From: Pyrinomonadaceae bacterium
GTDB lineage: Bacteria; Acidobacteriota; Blastocatellia; Pyrinomonadales; Pyrinomonadaceae
Length of the DNA stretch: 64,000 bases
Reading direction: 5' to 3'
Assembly: GCA_019694395.1 (NCBI GenBank)
Contig: JAIBCC010000017.1
Span: forward strand, 57,518 to 121,517
Shown: in pieces, positions 26,949 through 35,978 of the stretch
Position numbering within the stretch: the stretch's first letter is position 1
Layout of the letters: the number at the start of each line of letters is the position of its first letter
Program-made: the position numbers and the translations under genes
The notes under the pieces: model-generated
Seen by the model: only the letters and a program-made list of their open reading frames with translations
The model's database searches: none
What the model was told of the DNA's origin: nothing

Positions 26949-27638
26949 ATGAAAAGGCTGTTATTTTTTTCAATTTTACTATTGGCTGTTCCAATTTTTG
27001 CAAATGGTATGAATGATGAAATTCCAACTGTGGCTTTTTGTGAAATGGTCAAACATCCGCAAAAATATTTTGATAAAACAATTCGGGTTACTGCCGCATT
27101 TACCCAAGCCGATGAAGGTCAATATTTAGATGATGAAAAAAATTGCCCTTTGTCGCACGACGATCAAATTGGAGCAGGGTATTCAAGCCAAGATGAAAAA
27201 CAAATTGCCGAAAATAATGAAAATAGTAGAAAAATCGGCTCGGTTGAATTCGGCGGACACGCCCTTGTGACAGTTGTCGGCAATTTAAAAAACCAATCGC
27301 GCTGTGATTTTGCCTGGTATCGCTATCGTTTTGACATTGCAAGATTTGAAAAGGTTACACAGGTTATCCGCGAATATAAAGGCGAACTCAATGGAACTGT
27401 CACCTACCGCGCTGAAGTTCAGCCGGACAAAAATTTTGATCTGTATTTTGTCAAACCTTATCGTCTTCCTTTGCATTACGCTTTGCGATTGGAATGGACA
27501 AATTTGAAAGATTTTCCCGATCTAAAAGATTTTCAGACGAAACAAATAATTTTCACAATTTTATCGAACGAAATAAAACAAATGACCGAAAATCGTTGTA
27601 ATGTCACGATTCGCTGCAAAATTATTCGGATTGAATAA
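26949..27638 (+). CDS. Secreted hypothetical protein
   Basis: A 229-residue exported protein with a clear signal peptide (MKRLLFFSILLLAVPIFANG). The mature part begins with a segment like 'VAFCEMVKHPQKYFDKTIRV', typical of small periplasmic proteins with an OB-like start, and has five further Cys. No enzyme motif is seen. It stands alone between the thioredoxin-fold gene and thrC on the same strand. I do not recognise a family. Confidence 0.7.
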   Translation: MKRLLFFSILLLAVPIFANGMNDEIPTVAFCEMVKHPQKYFDKTIRVTAAFTQADEGQYLDDEKNCPLSHDDQIGAGYSSQDEKQIAENNENSRKIGSVEFGGHALVTVVGNLKNQSRCDFAWYRYRFDIARFEKVTQVIREYKGELNGTVTYRAEVQPDKNFDLYFVKPYRLPLHYALRLEWTNLKDFPDLKDFQTKQIIFTILSNEIKQMTENRCNVTIRCKIIRIE

Positions 27639-27693
27639 ATTTTCTTAGCTCCGCACTTTTTTGTTTTTTAACATTCGGCTATTCTAATGGCTT

Positions 27694-28857
27694 ATGAACG
27701 TGACACATCTTTTCTGCTCCGCCTGCGGTGAAAAATACGAACCCAATAAACTTTATAATCTATGCGTTTGCGGCAAACCTTTGTTAGTTGCTTACGATCT
27801 GGAAACAGCCGCGAAAACTTTAACTAAAGAAAGTTTAGCTTCGCGCACAGCAACACTTTGGCGTTACGAAGAAGTTTTGCCTGTGGTAAATAAGCAAAAT
27901 CAACTTTCGCTCGGCGAAGGTTGGACTCCTTTGCATAAAGCCGAAAAATTAGCGGCAAAATATGATTTGCCGAATTTGTATATCAAAGACGAAGGCATCA
28001 ATCCGACGCAATCTTTCAAGGCTCGCGGAATGGCTTTGGCAGTTTCGATGGCAAAAGAATTAGGCATCAAAAAGGTTGCCGCGCCGTCAGCGGGAAATGC
28101 GGCAGGAGCATTGTCAGCCTACGCCGCCCTAGCCGGAATGGAATGTCATATTTTCGTGCCGCAAGACACGCCAAAGGCTTTTATTGTTGAGTGCGAAGTT
28201 TTGGGAGCAAGCGTTAATTTGGTGGATGGATTGATTCACGATTGCGGTCGCATTGTTGGGGAACGCAAGGAAAAAGAAGGATGGTTTGACGTTTCAACGC
28301 TCAAAGAGCCATATCGCATCGAGGGCAAAAAGACGATGGGCTATGAGCTTGCTGAGCAGATGAATTGGACTTTGCCCGATGTTATTTTGTATCCGACCGG
28401 CGGCGGAACAGGATTAGTTGGAATGTGGAAAGCCTTTGATGAGATGGAGCAGATGGGTTGGATTGATTCCAAACGTCCGCGAATGGTCGTCGTCCAAGCT
28501 GATGGTTGTGCCCCGATCGTCAAAGCCTTCGAGCAAAACTTAAATCACGGCGTTGATATTCCCGACGCACATACGGTTGCTTCAGGTTTGCGCGTGCCGA
28601 AAGCCATTGGTGATTTTATTCTGCTCGACATTTTACAAAAATCCAACGGAATCGGTGTTTCGGTTTCTGACGAAGATTTAGTCGCAGGTGCACGCGAAAT
28701 CGGTGCTAATGAAGGTATTTTTGCCGCCCCCGAAGGTGGAGCGTTGTTAGCCGCCATGAAAAAATTGCTCAATGACGGTTGGATAAAACAAGATGAAACC
28801 GTAGTTTTATTTAACACAGGTTCGGGCGTTAAATATTTAGAGGCGTTTGAGAATTAG
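27694..28857 (+). CDS. thrC: Threonine synthase
   Basis: A 387-residue PLP enzyme converting O-phosphohomoserine to threonine. The N-terminus has a Cys-rich ribbon (FCSACGEKYEPNKLYNLCVCG) as in class II-type short threonine synthases. The PLP Lys lies in NPTQSFKARGM, the phosphate-binding segment in SAGNAAGALSAYAA, and the Gly-rich loop in YPTGGGTGLVGMW. No other threonine-pathway gene is adjacent. I looked for a Thr/Ile-rich leader peptide upstream and found none in the 55-nt spacer. A hairpin spans its stop codon. Confidence 0.94.
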   Translation: MNVTHLFCSACGEKYEPNKLYNLCVCGKPLLVAYDLETAAKTLTKESLASRTATLWRYEEVLPVVNKQNQLSLGEGWTPLHKAEKLAAKYDLPNLYIKDEGINPTQSFKARGMALAVSMAKELGIKKVAAPSAGNAAGALSAYAALAGMECHIFVPQDTPKAFIVECEVLGASVNLVDGLIHDCGRIVGERKEKEGWFDVSTLKEPYRIEGKKTMGYELAEQMNWTLPDVILYPTGGGTGLVGMWKAFDEMEQMGWIDSKRPRMVVVQADGCAPIVKAFEQNLNHGVDIPDAHTVASGLRVPKAIGDFILLDILQKSNGIGVSVSDEDLVAGAREIGANEGIFAAPEGGALLAAMKKLLNDGWIKQDETVVLFNTGSGVKYLEAFEN

Positions 28858-28871
28858 CTCTTAAACGCCTC
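28840..28871 (+). terminator. Hairpin across the thrC stop codon
   Basis: GAGGCGTTT (28840-28848) pairs with AAACGCCTC (28863-28871) and encloses the TAG stop. No T tract follows, so it is a weak terminator or an mRNA 3'-end stabiliser. Confidence 0.45.
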
Positions 28872-28910
28872 GGGCGAATCCTCTGTAAATTATTTTTCTG
28901 CCAATATTTT

Positions 28911-29303
28911 TTATTTTGGATTTTTAAGTTTTTTATCTTTCCGGCAAGCCGATAATGGTTTAGCTGTAGAGCTAATAATACTTAATATTTTCATTTGGTT
29001 ACGGTCGGTTGTTACTTCCATACAAGCGCATCCGTAACCATAATGACCGTTTGTTTCTACCCATTGATCTGATTCAAATTCGGGATAATCTCCTTCGGCT
29101 TGATAGCCGCCCTGAACACTGATAGTCCATTCGCCATCTCTATCAATCAGCCACGCATTAGCAGGTGTTGGATTAACAAACCAACCGCAACGAGTTTCAG
29201 ATATAAAATTTTGAACGGAATCTTCTGTTTTAAGCTGTTCAAAAGCCTGAACTGCGCCGATAAAGGCAAAAATTGACAAAATCGCATAAATAAAATATTT
29301 CAT
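28911..29303 (-). CDS. Secreted protein, DUF4087-like
   Basis: A 130-residue exported protein. After a signal peptide (MKYFIYAILSIFAFIGAVQA) comes ETRCGWFVNPTPANAWLIDRDGEWTIS, which I recognise as the DUF4087 signature, then GYGCACMEVTTDRNQM with a Cys pair. Function unknown. The Shine-Dalgarno AAGGAG lies in the loop of a hairpin (29310-29346, stem CGTTTTTTC/GAAAAAACG) about 16 nt before the ATG, an unusual presentation. Confidence 0.7.
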   Translation of the reverse strand: MKYFIYAILSIFAFIGAVQAFEQLKTEDSVQNFISETRCGWFVNPTPANAWLIDRDGEWTISVQGGYQAEGDYPEFESDQWVETNGHYGYGCACMEVTTDRNQMKILSIISSTAKPLSACRKDKKLKNPK

Positions 29304-29377
29304 AATTTTCGTTTTTTCACTCCTTAATCTTTAAAGCGAAAAAACGATGAATTTTAAGACATTTTATTTTACCGAAA

Positions 29378-30064
29378 TTAATTTGAAATCCAGCCTAAAT
29401 TTATCAGCTTATCAATCAGATTTCTGCCGACAAACTCCATAGCAGTGCCTAATCCCAATGATCCAGAACTACTGGGAATACCCATAACTTTTTGCATTTT
29501 AGTAATATCGGCATCCGTAATCCGTCCTGAGGTCAGACTTTTAGCCGTTTGCGGTTTTAAGATGGCATATTCGATATAATCAAGCTTGGCTCCTCCAGAG
29601 GAGCCATTTGTTATCGCAAACCCCATCCATAAAATATAGGTGTCGGTTTCTTTTTTGGCTCTCTCTTTCGCTTCCTTAAAAGTCATTTTTTCACCGTTGA
29701 TCGCGTTTATCTGCAAGCTGCGGTGACGTTTTATTTCATCCAGATAATCATCTATTGTGTTTTTAAGATAGTTTTTTGATTTCCATGACCAGCTACTTTC
29801 CTGCATTTCTCCGGCGATTAAAATCTGGGAAATTTTTTCGGTCGGTTTGATTTCCTCCGGTTCGGGCTCAGTTTTTTCGGTTTTTGATTCGGCAGATGCT
29901 GATTGAGAAGCCGGTGTCGGCATTGGAGTTGAAGTCGTTTTTGGACGACGACCCGATTGGGCTTTTGCTAATTGGGAAAAGCCCAAAACTAGCACGACAT
30001 AAAAAAGAAATAAAAGAACATTTTTGTTTCTTTTTAAATTTAAGTTAAAGTATGCAATTAACAT
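29378..30064 (-). CDS. Secreted hypothetical protein with Pro/Glu linker
   Basis: A 228-residue exported protein. A signal segment (NVLLFLFYVVLVLGFSQLAKAQ) follows a short basic start. Residues about 38-75 are a Pro/Thr/Ser/Glu-rich linker (TTSTPMPTPASQSASAESK). The remaining about 150 residues form a mixed alpha/beta domain (KSKNYLKNTIDDYLDEIKRH, DTYILWMGFAITNG). No family was recognised. It precedes the DUF4087 gene on the same strand by 74 nt. Confidence 0.65.
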   Translation of the reverse strand: MLIAYFNLNLKRNKNVLLFLFYVVLVLGFSQLAKAQSGRRPKTTSTPMPTPASQSASAESKTEKTEPEPEEIKPTEKISQILIAGEMQESSWSWKSKNYLKNTIDDYLDEIKRHRSLQINAINGEKMTFKEAKERAKKETDTYILWMGFAITNGSSGGAKLDYIEYAILKPQTAKSLTSGRITDADITKMQKVMGIPSSSGSLGLGTAMEFVGRNLIDKLINLGWISN

Positions 30065-30125
30065 AATTTATATTCTCTTGGGTAATTGACGGATTTTCCC
30101 AAATCTTTTGATTTCTAATTTATAC

Positions 30126-31460
30126 TCAAAGTTCTTTTTGCGCCAGTTTGCTCCACTGCCGCAGCTCGTGTTGGCGAAAATTAGGCGAAGTTTGGACAGC
30201 TTCGATAGTTTTTTCAAACATTTCACGAGCTTTTTCGTTTTCGCCTTGGGCTTGCAGAACTTTGCCGAAATAATACAAACCTTCCGGGTCGTATGGTCTC
30301 CGTTCGATAAAAGTTTCGAGCGCGTTTTTAGACTCCGCAAACATTTTGGCATTCAAATAGGTTGCACCAATTTCACGCCAAATTTCGCTCAGAGAATGTT
30401 TATCGTTTTGTTCTAAAACAACCGAAAAATAATTCAGCGCATTTTGTAATTCGCCTTTTTGCCGCGCGATTTTACCGAGTTCATAATTTGCGTCGGGTTC
30501 GTTTTTGTCAATCTCAATCGCTTTTGTAAAGTGCTCAGTTGCTTTTTCAGTTTGACGGCGTTGGCTGTAAATCAAACCGAGCTGAACGTGTGCATCTGCA
30601 TCTTTCGGATTAACGGTTGCGTTGTGCAAATATCTTTTAAAATTCTGACGCTGCCGAAACGCATTTCCAAACCCTCGTGCTTCGCCAGTAAGCGTTCCGC
30701 CAAAATACATATAAGCGTAAAAAAGCAAAAACGGTGAAAACAAAAACGGCGAAATAAACTTAAAAACATACAATCCCAAACTAAACCCGATCCACGAAAT
30801 CGCTATGACCAGAATTGCAGTGCCATAATTCACTCCGAAAACCACGCGCAAGGCAAAAACCATAAAAAGCCCGAAAATCGCACCACTGACAAACCAAAAT
30901 ACAAGATAAATGTTTGGATTGATTTCTTGTGAATTAAGCAAAAATCCGGCAATCGTAAAAGGCAGATGCGCCGCCGCCCAAGCGGTCAGCGAACAAACCG
31001 AAAGAACACCGTAATCTCTTTGCAGAATTGTCCAGAAACTCCCGAGATGTCCGAAAAGCGTAACCAACAAAATAGTCAGCGGAAGGTAAAAACAAACAAT
31101 TGAGATTAGCGGACGAAAAAATCCGCCCGGTTCAAAGGAAAAAAAGAAGAACAAATAATCGCCGATAATCGGAACTTTCGTTCGTTCTGACATCATTTTT
31201 TCATATTCGGCAATCATTTGATTTCGCTTTTGTGCTGTTTCGTAAGTTTCAGTTCCCTGTCCGTTTTGGCGAATAAATGAAAAATTCGGCTGTGGAATCG
31301 CGTAAACTGCCTGTAATTTAGCGTTTACCGTCAAATAAAAACCAATTGAAATGACAAAAACAAAGATTGCCGCCAGCAGCCAGCTGCCTTTGTCCATCAG
31401 TTCGCTCATTGCCGGAACGGGGCGAAAATACAATTGAAAAAGTAGTTTGAGATTTTCCAT
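30126..31460 (-). CDS. Yip1-domain membrane protein with C-terminal TPRs
   Basis: A 444-residue inner-membrane protein. The first about 265 residues hold five to six TM helices of the Yip1 type (start KLLFQLYFRPVPAMSELMDKG; later FVSGAIFGLFMVFALRVVFG). Residues about 285-430 are tetratricopeptide repeats (AHVQLGLIYSQRRQTEKATEH; ANYELGKIARQKGELQNALNY). In bacteria this combination is of unknown role; the TPRs probably recruit a partner to the membrane. It is upstream of the linker-containing secreted protein on the same strand. Confidence 0.85.
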   Translation of the reverse strand: MENLKLLFQLYFRPVPAMSELMDKGSWLLAAIFVFVISIGFYLTVNAKLQAVYAIPQPNFSFIRQNGQGTETYETAQKRNQMIAEYEKMMSERTKVPIIGDYLFFFFSFEPGGFFRPLISIVCFYLPLTILLVTLFGHLGSFWTILQRDYGVLSVCSLTAWAAAHLPFTIAGFLLNSQEINPNIYLVFWFVSGAIFGLFMVFALRVVFGVNYGTAILVIAISWIGFSLGLYVFKFISPFLFSPFLLFYAYMYFGGTLTGEARGFGNAFRQRQNFKRYLHNATVNPKDADAHVQLGLIYSQRRQTEKATEHFTKAIEIDKNEPDANYELGKIARQKGELQNALNYFSVVLEQNDKHSLSEIWREIGATYLNAKMFAESKNALETFIERRPYDPEGLYYFGKVLQAQGENEKAREMFEKTIEAVQTSPNFRQHELRQWSKLAQKEL

Positions 31461-31523
31461 AACGCAGACGTGAACGGGGCTTCCCTAGTTTGAGGTTGGT
31501 CACGGAAAATTGTCAAGATTTTT

Positions 31524-32888
31524 TTATCGTTTCACTTGCTCGAACAAACTGCGCCGTTCGGCTAAAAGCCGCAAGAACTTTTCGCGTTTGAAAAAGAAAA
31601 TTGAAATTGCCTTGAGCCAGCCTCTTAGATCATTAATTTCCTCCATCGAACGCATTGCGATGTAGCCGCAGAGGAAGGAAAGAGGAATTGAAAGGAGTGC
31701 AATTTTCCAACCGAAATAGATTTCTAAAACAACTGCTAAAACAATCCAGGTCAGAGGCATTAAAACCAAAGCCGAGAGGAATTTAACGGTTGAGATCATA
31801 TCCTGATAACCTTTTTTGGCTTGAGTGTGAGCAATAATTCTACCGATCTGATAGGCGGGAAAATGCAAAATAACGCCAAAAATTGCCAGCGGAGCAAGCA
31901 AGATCAAATACCACGAACGCTGAACTGCTTTTTTTAAAACAAACCTTTTTGAATAATCGGCTAAAGCTAAAAATTCGGATTCAATGCCCAATTTATCGAG
32001 CTTTTGCTCATATTCAACCAAACGTTTTTCCAGTTTTGCATCTTCATCGCTTGGCGCATCACGTAAAAATTTTTGCAAAAATTCAAGTCTTTCGCCTAAA
32101 TTTTCCCTATGCGGCGTGGTCGAGGTAAAAACTTCTTCGGCAATATGTGCAAACCTCACTTTTGATTCGGATTCGGCATTCAAAGTCACTTGACGCAAAT
32201 TCTTTTCGATTTGGGCGGTCAAGTCTTTAACGACCTCTCGCGGCGGATGTCCGTGTTCATCCAATTCAACCGGAAAAACCTGAAACGGCTCGCCAAAATG
32301 AAGCAATGCCTCGCTCCGAAACATCGTTTTTTTCGTGTAATAAAGTCCAACCGGAACAAACCGTAAATCAAGCGAAGCAGGATTTTTCCCCATCGAAACC
32401 GCGCCCAGAGCAATTCGTGCCGCGCCGGTTTTCAAAGGCTGCAACTGACTTTCATCGTGCGAAATTCCTTCAGGAAAAATTGCAATCGCGCCGCCTTTTT
32501 TGAGCAATTCGCGGGTAAGACTGAAAGTTTCCGCATTTTTGGAAACATCTTCGCCTTTATCCTGCTGACGATAAAGCGGAAGTGCGCCGACCGTCCGAAT
32601 CAGCCAACCGATTATCGGCATTTTGAAAAGAGTAGATTTGGCTAAAAAAGCGATTCGGCGTGGAAGCGCGGTAAAAAGCAGCATCGGATCAATCAATGCG
32701 TTCGGATGATTACTGACAAAAATTAGACCGCTTTTTTCGGGTAAATTCTCAGAATTGACCAGTTCAATTTTGCTAAAGAAAAGACTGATTCCGACACCAA
32801 AAATAAAATGCAAAACCCGTAAAGCAAAAGAACCTTGCCGCTGAAAGATCAGTTTCGCAAGGTTCAGTTTTTTAACTTGAATGTCCAT
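31524..32888 (-). CDS. Lysophospholipid (PlsC-like) acyltransferase
   Basis: A 454-residue acyltransferase of the glycerolipid LPLAT family. The catalytic HxxxxD motif is NHPNALID (near residue 57) and the acceptor-site motif IAIFPEGISHDE is about 90 residues later. The C-terminal half adds about 150 residues and two or three hydrophobic helices (YLILLAPLAIFGVILHFP; ALVLMPLTWIVLAVVLEI), longer than the roughly 250-residue PlsC core. It probably acylates a phospholipid precursor at the inner membrane. A palindromic repeat separates it from recR. Confidence 0.88.
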   Translation of the reverse strand: MDIQVKKLNLAKLIFQRQGSFALRVLHFIFGVGISLFFSKIELVNSENLPEKSGLIFVSNHPNALIDPMLLFTALPRRIAFLAKSTLFKMPIIGWLIRTVGALPLYRQQDKGEDVSKNAETFSLTRELLKKGGAIAIFPEGISHDESQLQPLKTGAARIALGAVSMGKNPASLDLRFVPVGLYYTKKTMFRSEALLHFGEPFQVFPVELDEHGHPPREVVKDLTAQIEKNLRQVTLNAESESKVRFAHIAEEVFTSTTPHRENLGERLEFLQKFLRDAPSDEDAKLEKRLVEYEQKLDKLGIESEFLALADYSKRFVLKKAVQRSWYLILLAPLAIFGVILHFPAYQIGRIIAHTQAKKGYQDMISTVKFLSALVLMPLTWIVLAVVLEIYFGWKIALLSIPLSFLCGYIAMRSMEEINDLRGWLKAISIFFFKREKFLRLLAERRSLFEQVKR

Positions 32889-32891
32889 AAA

Positions 32892-32994
32892 CAGTTGGCT
32901 GTGGCAGTTGGCTGCGGCAGTTAGTTGAGAGTTATCTGAGTTGATTGATAATTTTCAACAAAATACTGCTTCTGCCTAGTGCAACTGCCTACTG
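32892..32994. repeat. Palindrome of GGCAGTTGGCTG-type words
   Basis: Left arm 32892-32929 has three to four units of CAGTTGGCTGTGG type; the right arm 32967-32994 has TTCTGCCTAGTGCAACTGC-like complement. It fills the spacer and ends 2 nt before the recR stop. Confidence 0.75.
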
Positions 32995-32996
32995 AA

Positions 32997-33611
32997 TCAA
33001 ATCTCGTGCCGATTTGACAACGCTTTATCCATCGTCACTTCGTCCACAAATTCGAGGTCGCTGCCAACCGGCATTCCCATTGCAATTCGGGTCACGCGCA
33101 CGCCTAAAGGTTTGAGCAAACGCGCAATGTAATTTGCCGTTGCCTCGCCTTCGGTGGTCGGATTGGTCGCTACGATAATTTCTTTGACCTCAACTCCCTC
33201 GTTATTATTCGGCATCAAACGCGGAAGTAGATTCGCCAGCATCAATTCATCAGGACCAATTCCGCGAATCGGCGACAAACAACCGTGCAAAATGTGATAT
33301 AAACCTTTGTAACTGCGTGTTTTTTCAACCGCAACCAGATTGTAAGGCTCCTCGACAATACAAATGATCGAACGGTCACGAGTGGGCGAAGTGCAATAAA
33401 CACAAGGATTAACATCGGTCAGATTATTACAGATCGAGCAGAAAACGATTTTTTGTTTGACCTCTTGTAAGGCTTCGACGAAACGTTCAACTTCGGCTTC
33501 GGGACGGCGCAAAATATAAAACGCCAATCGTTGCGCGTTTTTATGACCGATCCCGGGCAGACGCTTAAATTCGTCAATTAATTTGGCGACAGGTTCTGAA
33601 TATTCAAGCAT
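32997..33611 (-). CDS. recR: Recombination protein RecR
   Basis: A 204-residue recombination mediator of the RecFOR pathway. It has an HhH-like N-terminus (LIDEFKRLPGIGHKNAQRLAF), a zinc finger (CSICNNLTDVNPCVYC) and a Toprim domain (ICIVEEPYNLVAVEKT; IVATNPTTEGEATANYIARL). Length equals the family norm when started at ATG 33611 (MLEYSEPVAK). The open frame extends 31 codons upstream, but that part is only the translated repeat (QKSKIKNQK), so it is excluded. It is paired with ybaB as in most bacteria. Confidence 0.96.
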   Translation of the reverse strand: MLEYSEPVAKLIDEFKRLPGIGHKNAQRLAFYILRRPEAEVERFVEALQEVKQKIVFCSICNNLTDVNPCVYCTSPTRDRSIICIVEEPYNLVAVEKTRSYKGLYHILHGCLSPIRGIGPDELMLANLLPRLMPNNNEGVEVKEIIVATNPTTEGEATANYIARLLKPLGVRVTRIAMGMPVGSDLEFVDEVTMDKALSNRHEI

Positions 33612-33710
33612 TTTTGATTTTTGATTTTTGATTTTTGATTTTTGATTTAATGAATTGGAAAGTTTTATTTTTCTTCCAATCGAAAATCGGCAATCCAAAA
33701 TCAAAAATTC
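33611..33710. repeat. Palindrome of TTTTTGA units between recR and ybaB
   Basis: Left arm: five to six copies of TTTTTGAT (33612-33648). Right arm: degenerate complement (AATCGAAAATCGGCAATCC-like, to 33710). It fills the spacer exactly from the recR start codon to the ybaB stop. The same word occurs within lpxK at 38294. Confidence 0.85.
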
Positions 33711-34019
33711 CTAGAATCCCATTCCCGGAGGCAGCATTCCGCCAAGCTGTCCTTTGAGTTTTTCTTCGACTTTGCGGCGGGCTTCGCCAAGGGCTGCCAT
33801 TGTCAGATCCTGAATCATTTCAACATCACCGTCTTTGACCAAATCCGGCGAAATAGTTAACTCCAAAACTTCAAAATCACCACGCATTTTGACAGTCACT
33901 GCGCCGCCGCCTGCCGAAGCGTCAACCACGGTTGATTTCATTTGTTTGCCCATTTCTTCCTGCATTTTTTGGGCTTGTTTCATCATCGAATTTAAGTCAA
34001 ATCCACCCGGAAATTTCAT
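33711..34019 (-). CDS. ybaB: YbaB/EbfC nucleoid-associated protein
   Basis: A 102-residue DNA-binding protein of the YbaB/EbfC family, which forms dimers that grip DNA. Landmarks are the helical N-terminus (MMKQAQKMQEEMGKQMKS), the beta core (GGGAVTVKMRGDFEVLELTI) and the C-terminal helix (AALGEARRKVEEKLKGQLG). The recR neighbour is classical. An unusually Gly-rich tail (GGMLPPGMGF) ends the protein. It is divergent from the ATP synthase cluster. Confidence 0.95.
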   Translation of the reverse strand: MKFPGGFDLNSMMKQAQKMQEEMGKQMKSTVVDASAGGGAVTVKMRGDFEVLELTISPDLVKDGDVEMIQDLTMAALGEARRKVEEKLKGQLGGMLPPGMGF

Positions 34020-34129
34020 CTTTTAATACATCCTTTTCAAAAAAAATTGTTAGACTTAATCGTAACTTTCTACCCCTTAAAACGCAAATAAGAGTTAAAA
34101 TAAAAGTGAATAGCGAAAGGTGAAAAGTT

Positions 34130-34426
34130 ATGAAAGACAAAGATGATGAAATTTTGAACGAAGACGAACAGTTTGAAAAAGATAAAAAAGACGGATTTTA
34201 TCAACCTGATGCACATCCTGAAAGCGAAGCGGAAGCAACTCGCAAAAGCGGTCTCGCCTATGGTGCAGTTATTAGTTTGGTTGGTGCAATACTTCTCTTT
34301 TTAGCCGTTGGCTGGGGAGTCGATAAATATTTCCAAACTTCGCCGTGGGGAATCGTGATCGGCATAATTTTCGGGGCAGTAGCTGGTTTTTATCAATTTT
34401 TCCGTATTTCTTCGGAATTTGAGTAA
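34130..34426 (+). CDS. AtpZ/AtpI-family ATP synthase accessory protein
   Basis: A 98-residue protein with an acidic N-terminus and two TM helices (GAVISLVGAILLFLAVGWGVD; GIVIGIIFGAVAGFYQFFRI). GWGVDKYFQTSPWG and the final FRIS are typical of AtpZ, which with AtpI helps assemble F0 or forms a Mg2+/Ca2+ path. GAAAGG lies 9 nt before the ATG. It is the first gene of the F0 cluster. Confidence 0.85.
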   Translation: MKDKDDEILNEDEQFEKDKKDGFYQPDAHPESEAEATRKSGLAYGAVISLVGAILLFLAVGWGVDKYFQTSPWGIVIGIIFGAVAGFYQFFRISSEFE

Positions 34427-34486
34427 GATTTACGCTCGTGAAACTTTGCACTTACTCCATAAAAAGGGTAGAATAACTGTTTCGCA

Positions 34487-34888
34487 ATGGGCGAAGAAAC
34501 CAAACCTTTAAGTGAAGAATCATCTTCGGTTGAAAAAAGACTTTGGCGATTGATGCTGGTTGGTCTCGTGATTGAGATTGTATCAAGCCTGTTTTTAGCT
34601 GATTGGAAATTTGTTTTCGGCATAGTCACCGGCGGAAGTTTAGCAATTATAAATTTCTGGCTGCTGCAAAGTTCGGTGCGCGGTATTTTTCAAACGCAAT
34701 CAAACACCTTTGCCGTTAAATTTTTCCTGCGCTATGTCATGATCGGTCTGGTTGTCTTGTTGTTTTATTATCTGAAAGCTGTTTCAATCATTGGAATACT
34801 TTTAGGGATTTCGAGTTTTGTCATTGCATTGATGATCGAAGCACTTATTCAGTTTTACTTCGTAATTACCAAAAACGAGGAAATTTAA
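34487..34888 (+). CDS. atpI: ATP synthase subunit I
   Basis: A 133-residue protein with four hydrophobic segments (LMLVGLVIEIVSSLFLADW; FVFGIVTGGSLAIINFWLL; VMIGLVVLLFYYLKAV; ILLGISSFVIALMIEALI). The GGSLAIINFWLL segment is typical of AtpI, the c-ring assembly factor. Its stop is one base from the atpB ATG, so the genes are tightly coupled. Confidence 0.82.
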   Translation: MGEETKPLSEESSSVEKRLWRLMLVGLVIEIVSSLFLADWKFVFGIVTGGSLAIINFWLLQSSVRGIFQTQSNTFAVKFFLRYVMIGLVVLLFYYLKAVSIIGILLGISSFVIALMIEALIQFYFVITKNEEI

Positions 34889-34889
34889 A

Positions 34890-35783
34890 ATGCTATTATT
34901 TTCGGAAGGCGGACACCATACGCCAATCATAGTTGAATTTCTAAACCATTATTTAGGCGAGCCTGTCAATAAATTTGAATTGACCTATACCAAACCTGTT
35001 TGGGATAAAATCCTTAAAAATTTCGGCACTAATGCAGAAGCCGTTTTTGGCGCATATACTCCGGAAACCGCAATTCCGTGGTATACCGTGATGTTTGTCA
35101 TCGCTTGTTTATTGACCATTGCAGTAATTTGGATTTTGAAAGGAAAACTTTCGGAAGATGCGCCGTCCAACGGACAATTAACTCTGGAAGCCGGATTTTT
35201 GACCTTGAAAGATATGATCACGGACATTGTCGGCGACCACGGAATGAAATATTTCCCGGTGGTGGCAACCTTTGCCGTTTTGATCTTGATTTCAAATCTG
35301 ATGGGATTCGTTCCTTTGTTTATGGCTCCGACAGCTTCGACCAGTGTTACTTTCGCGCTCGGGATTTCGTCATTTATTTATTACAACTATGTCGGAATCA
35401 AAGAAAACGGAATCGGCGCACATCTCGCGCACTTAGCGGGACCGATCTGGTGGATGGCGTGGTTTATCTTCCCGCTGGAATTGATTTCAAACTTTATTCG
35501 TCCGCTTTCATTAAGTATTCGTTTGTTCGGTAACATCTTTGCTGACGAACAAGTTTCGGCAACGGTTTCAAGTTTAGGACATACTTTGGGAATTCCCGAA
35601 CCCGGAACGCAGCTTTTACTGCCGGTTGTTTTGATGCCTTTGGCATTGCTCGTGTGCTTAGTTCAAACATTTGTATTTACTTTGCTGTCAATGATTTACT
35701 TGAGCGAAGTTTCGCACGGAGATCATGGTCACGGACACGATCACGATGAAGCGCACGCACCCGCAGAAGTTGCACATGCATAA
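34890..35783 (+). CDS. atpB: F0F1 ATP synthase subunit a
   Basis: A 297-residue polytopic proton/sodium channel subunit. The essential Arg lies in PLSLSIRLFGNIFADE, with ISNFIRPLSL before it and LPLALLVCLVQTFVFTLLSMIYL as last helices. The N-terminal region includes a periplasmic loop (FGTNAEAVFGAYTPETAIPW). The C-terminus has an unusual His-rich tail (HGDHGHGHDHDEAHA) that may bind metals or buffer protons. It sits between atpI and atpE; no b, delta or F1 genes follow. Confidence 0.94.
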   Translation: MLLFSEGGHHTPIIVEFLNHYLGEPVNKFELTYTKPVWDKILKNFGTNAEAVFGAYTPETAIPWYTVMFVIACLLTIAVIWILKGKLSEDAPSNGQLTLEAGFLTLKDMITDIVGDHGMKYFPVVATFAVLILISNLMGFVPLFMAPTASTSVTFALGISSFIYYNYVGIKENGIGAHLAHLAGPIWWMAWFIFPLELISNFIRPLSLSIRLFGNIFADEQVSATVSSLGHTLGIPEPGTQLLLPVVLMPLALLVCLVQTFVFTLLSMIYLSEVSHGDHGHGHDHDEAHAPAEVAHA

Positions 35784-35978
35784 AAGATTTTAGATCTTTG
35801 ATTTGCGATTTTTGAATTGCAAGTTAATTAAAAAAGGTAGAGTTTTTTGAGAATACGCTATAAACCAAACGTCAGGAGTTTTGAGTTTCCCCAAACATCA
35901 AACACATACCGAAGTAGGTTGTAATTATAAAAACTCAAAAAAAGTCTGCCGAAAATATAAAAAATAGGAGACAAAAAA

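Noticed and set aside
27639..27693. Thr/Ile leader peptide in front of thrC
   Set aside because: The 55-nt spacer has no such peptide and no terminator.
33612..33704. A 31-residue N-terminal extension of RecR
   Set aside because: It is only the translated repeat; the normal RecR length is obtained from ATG 33611.
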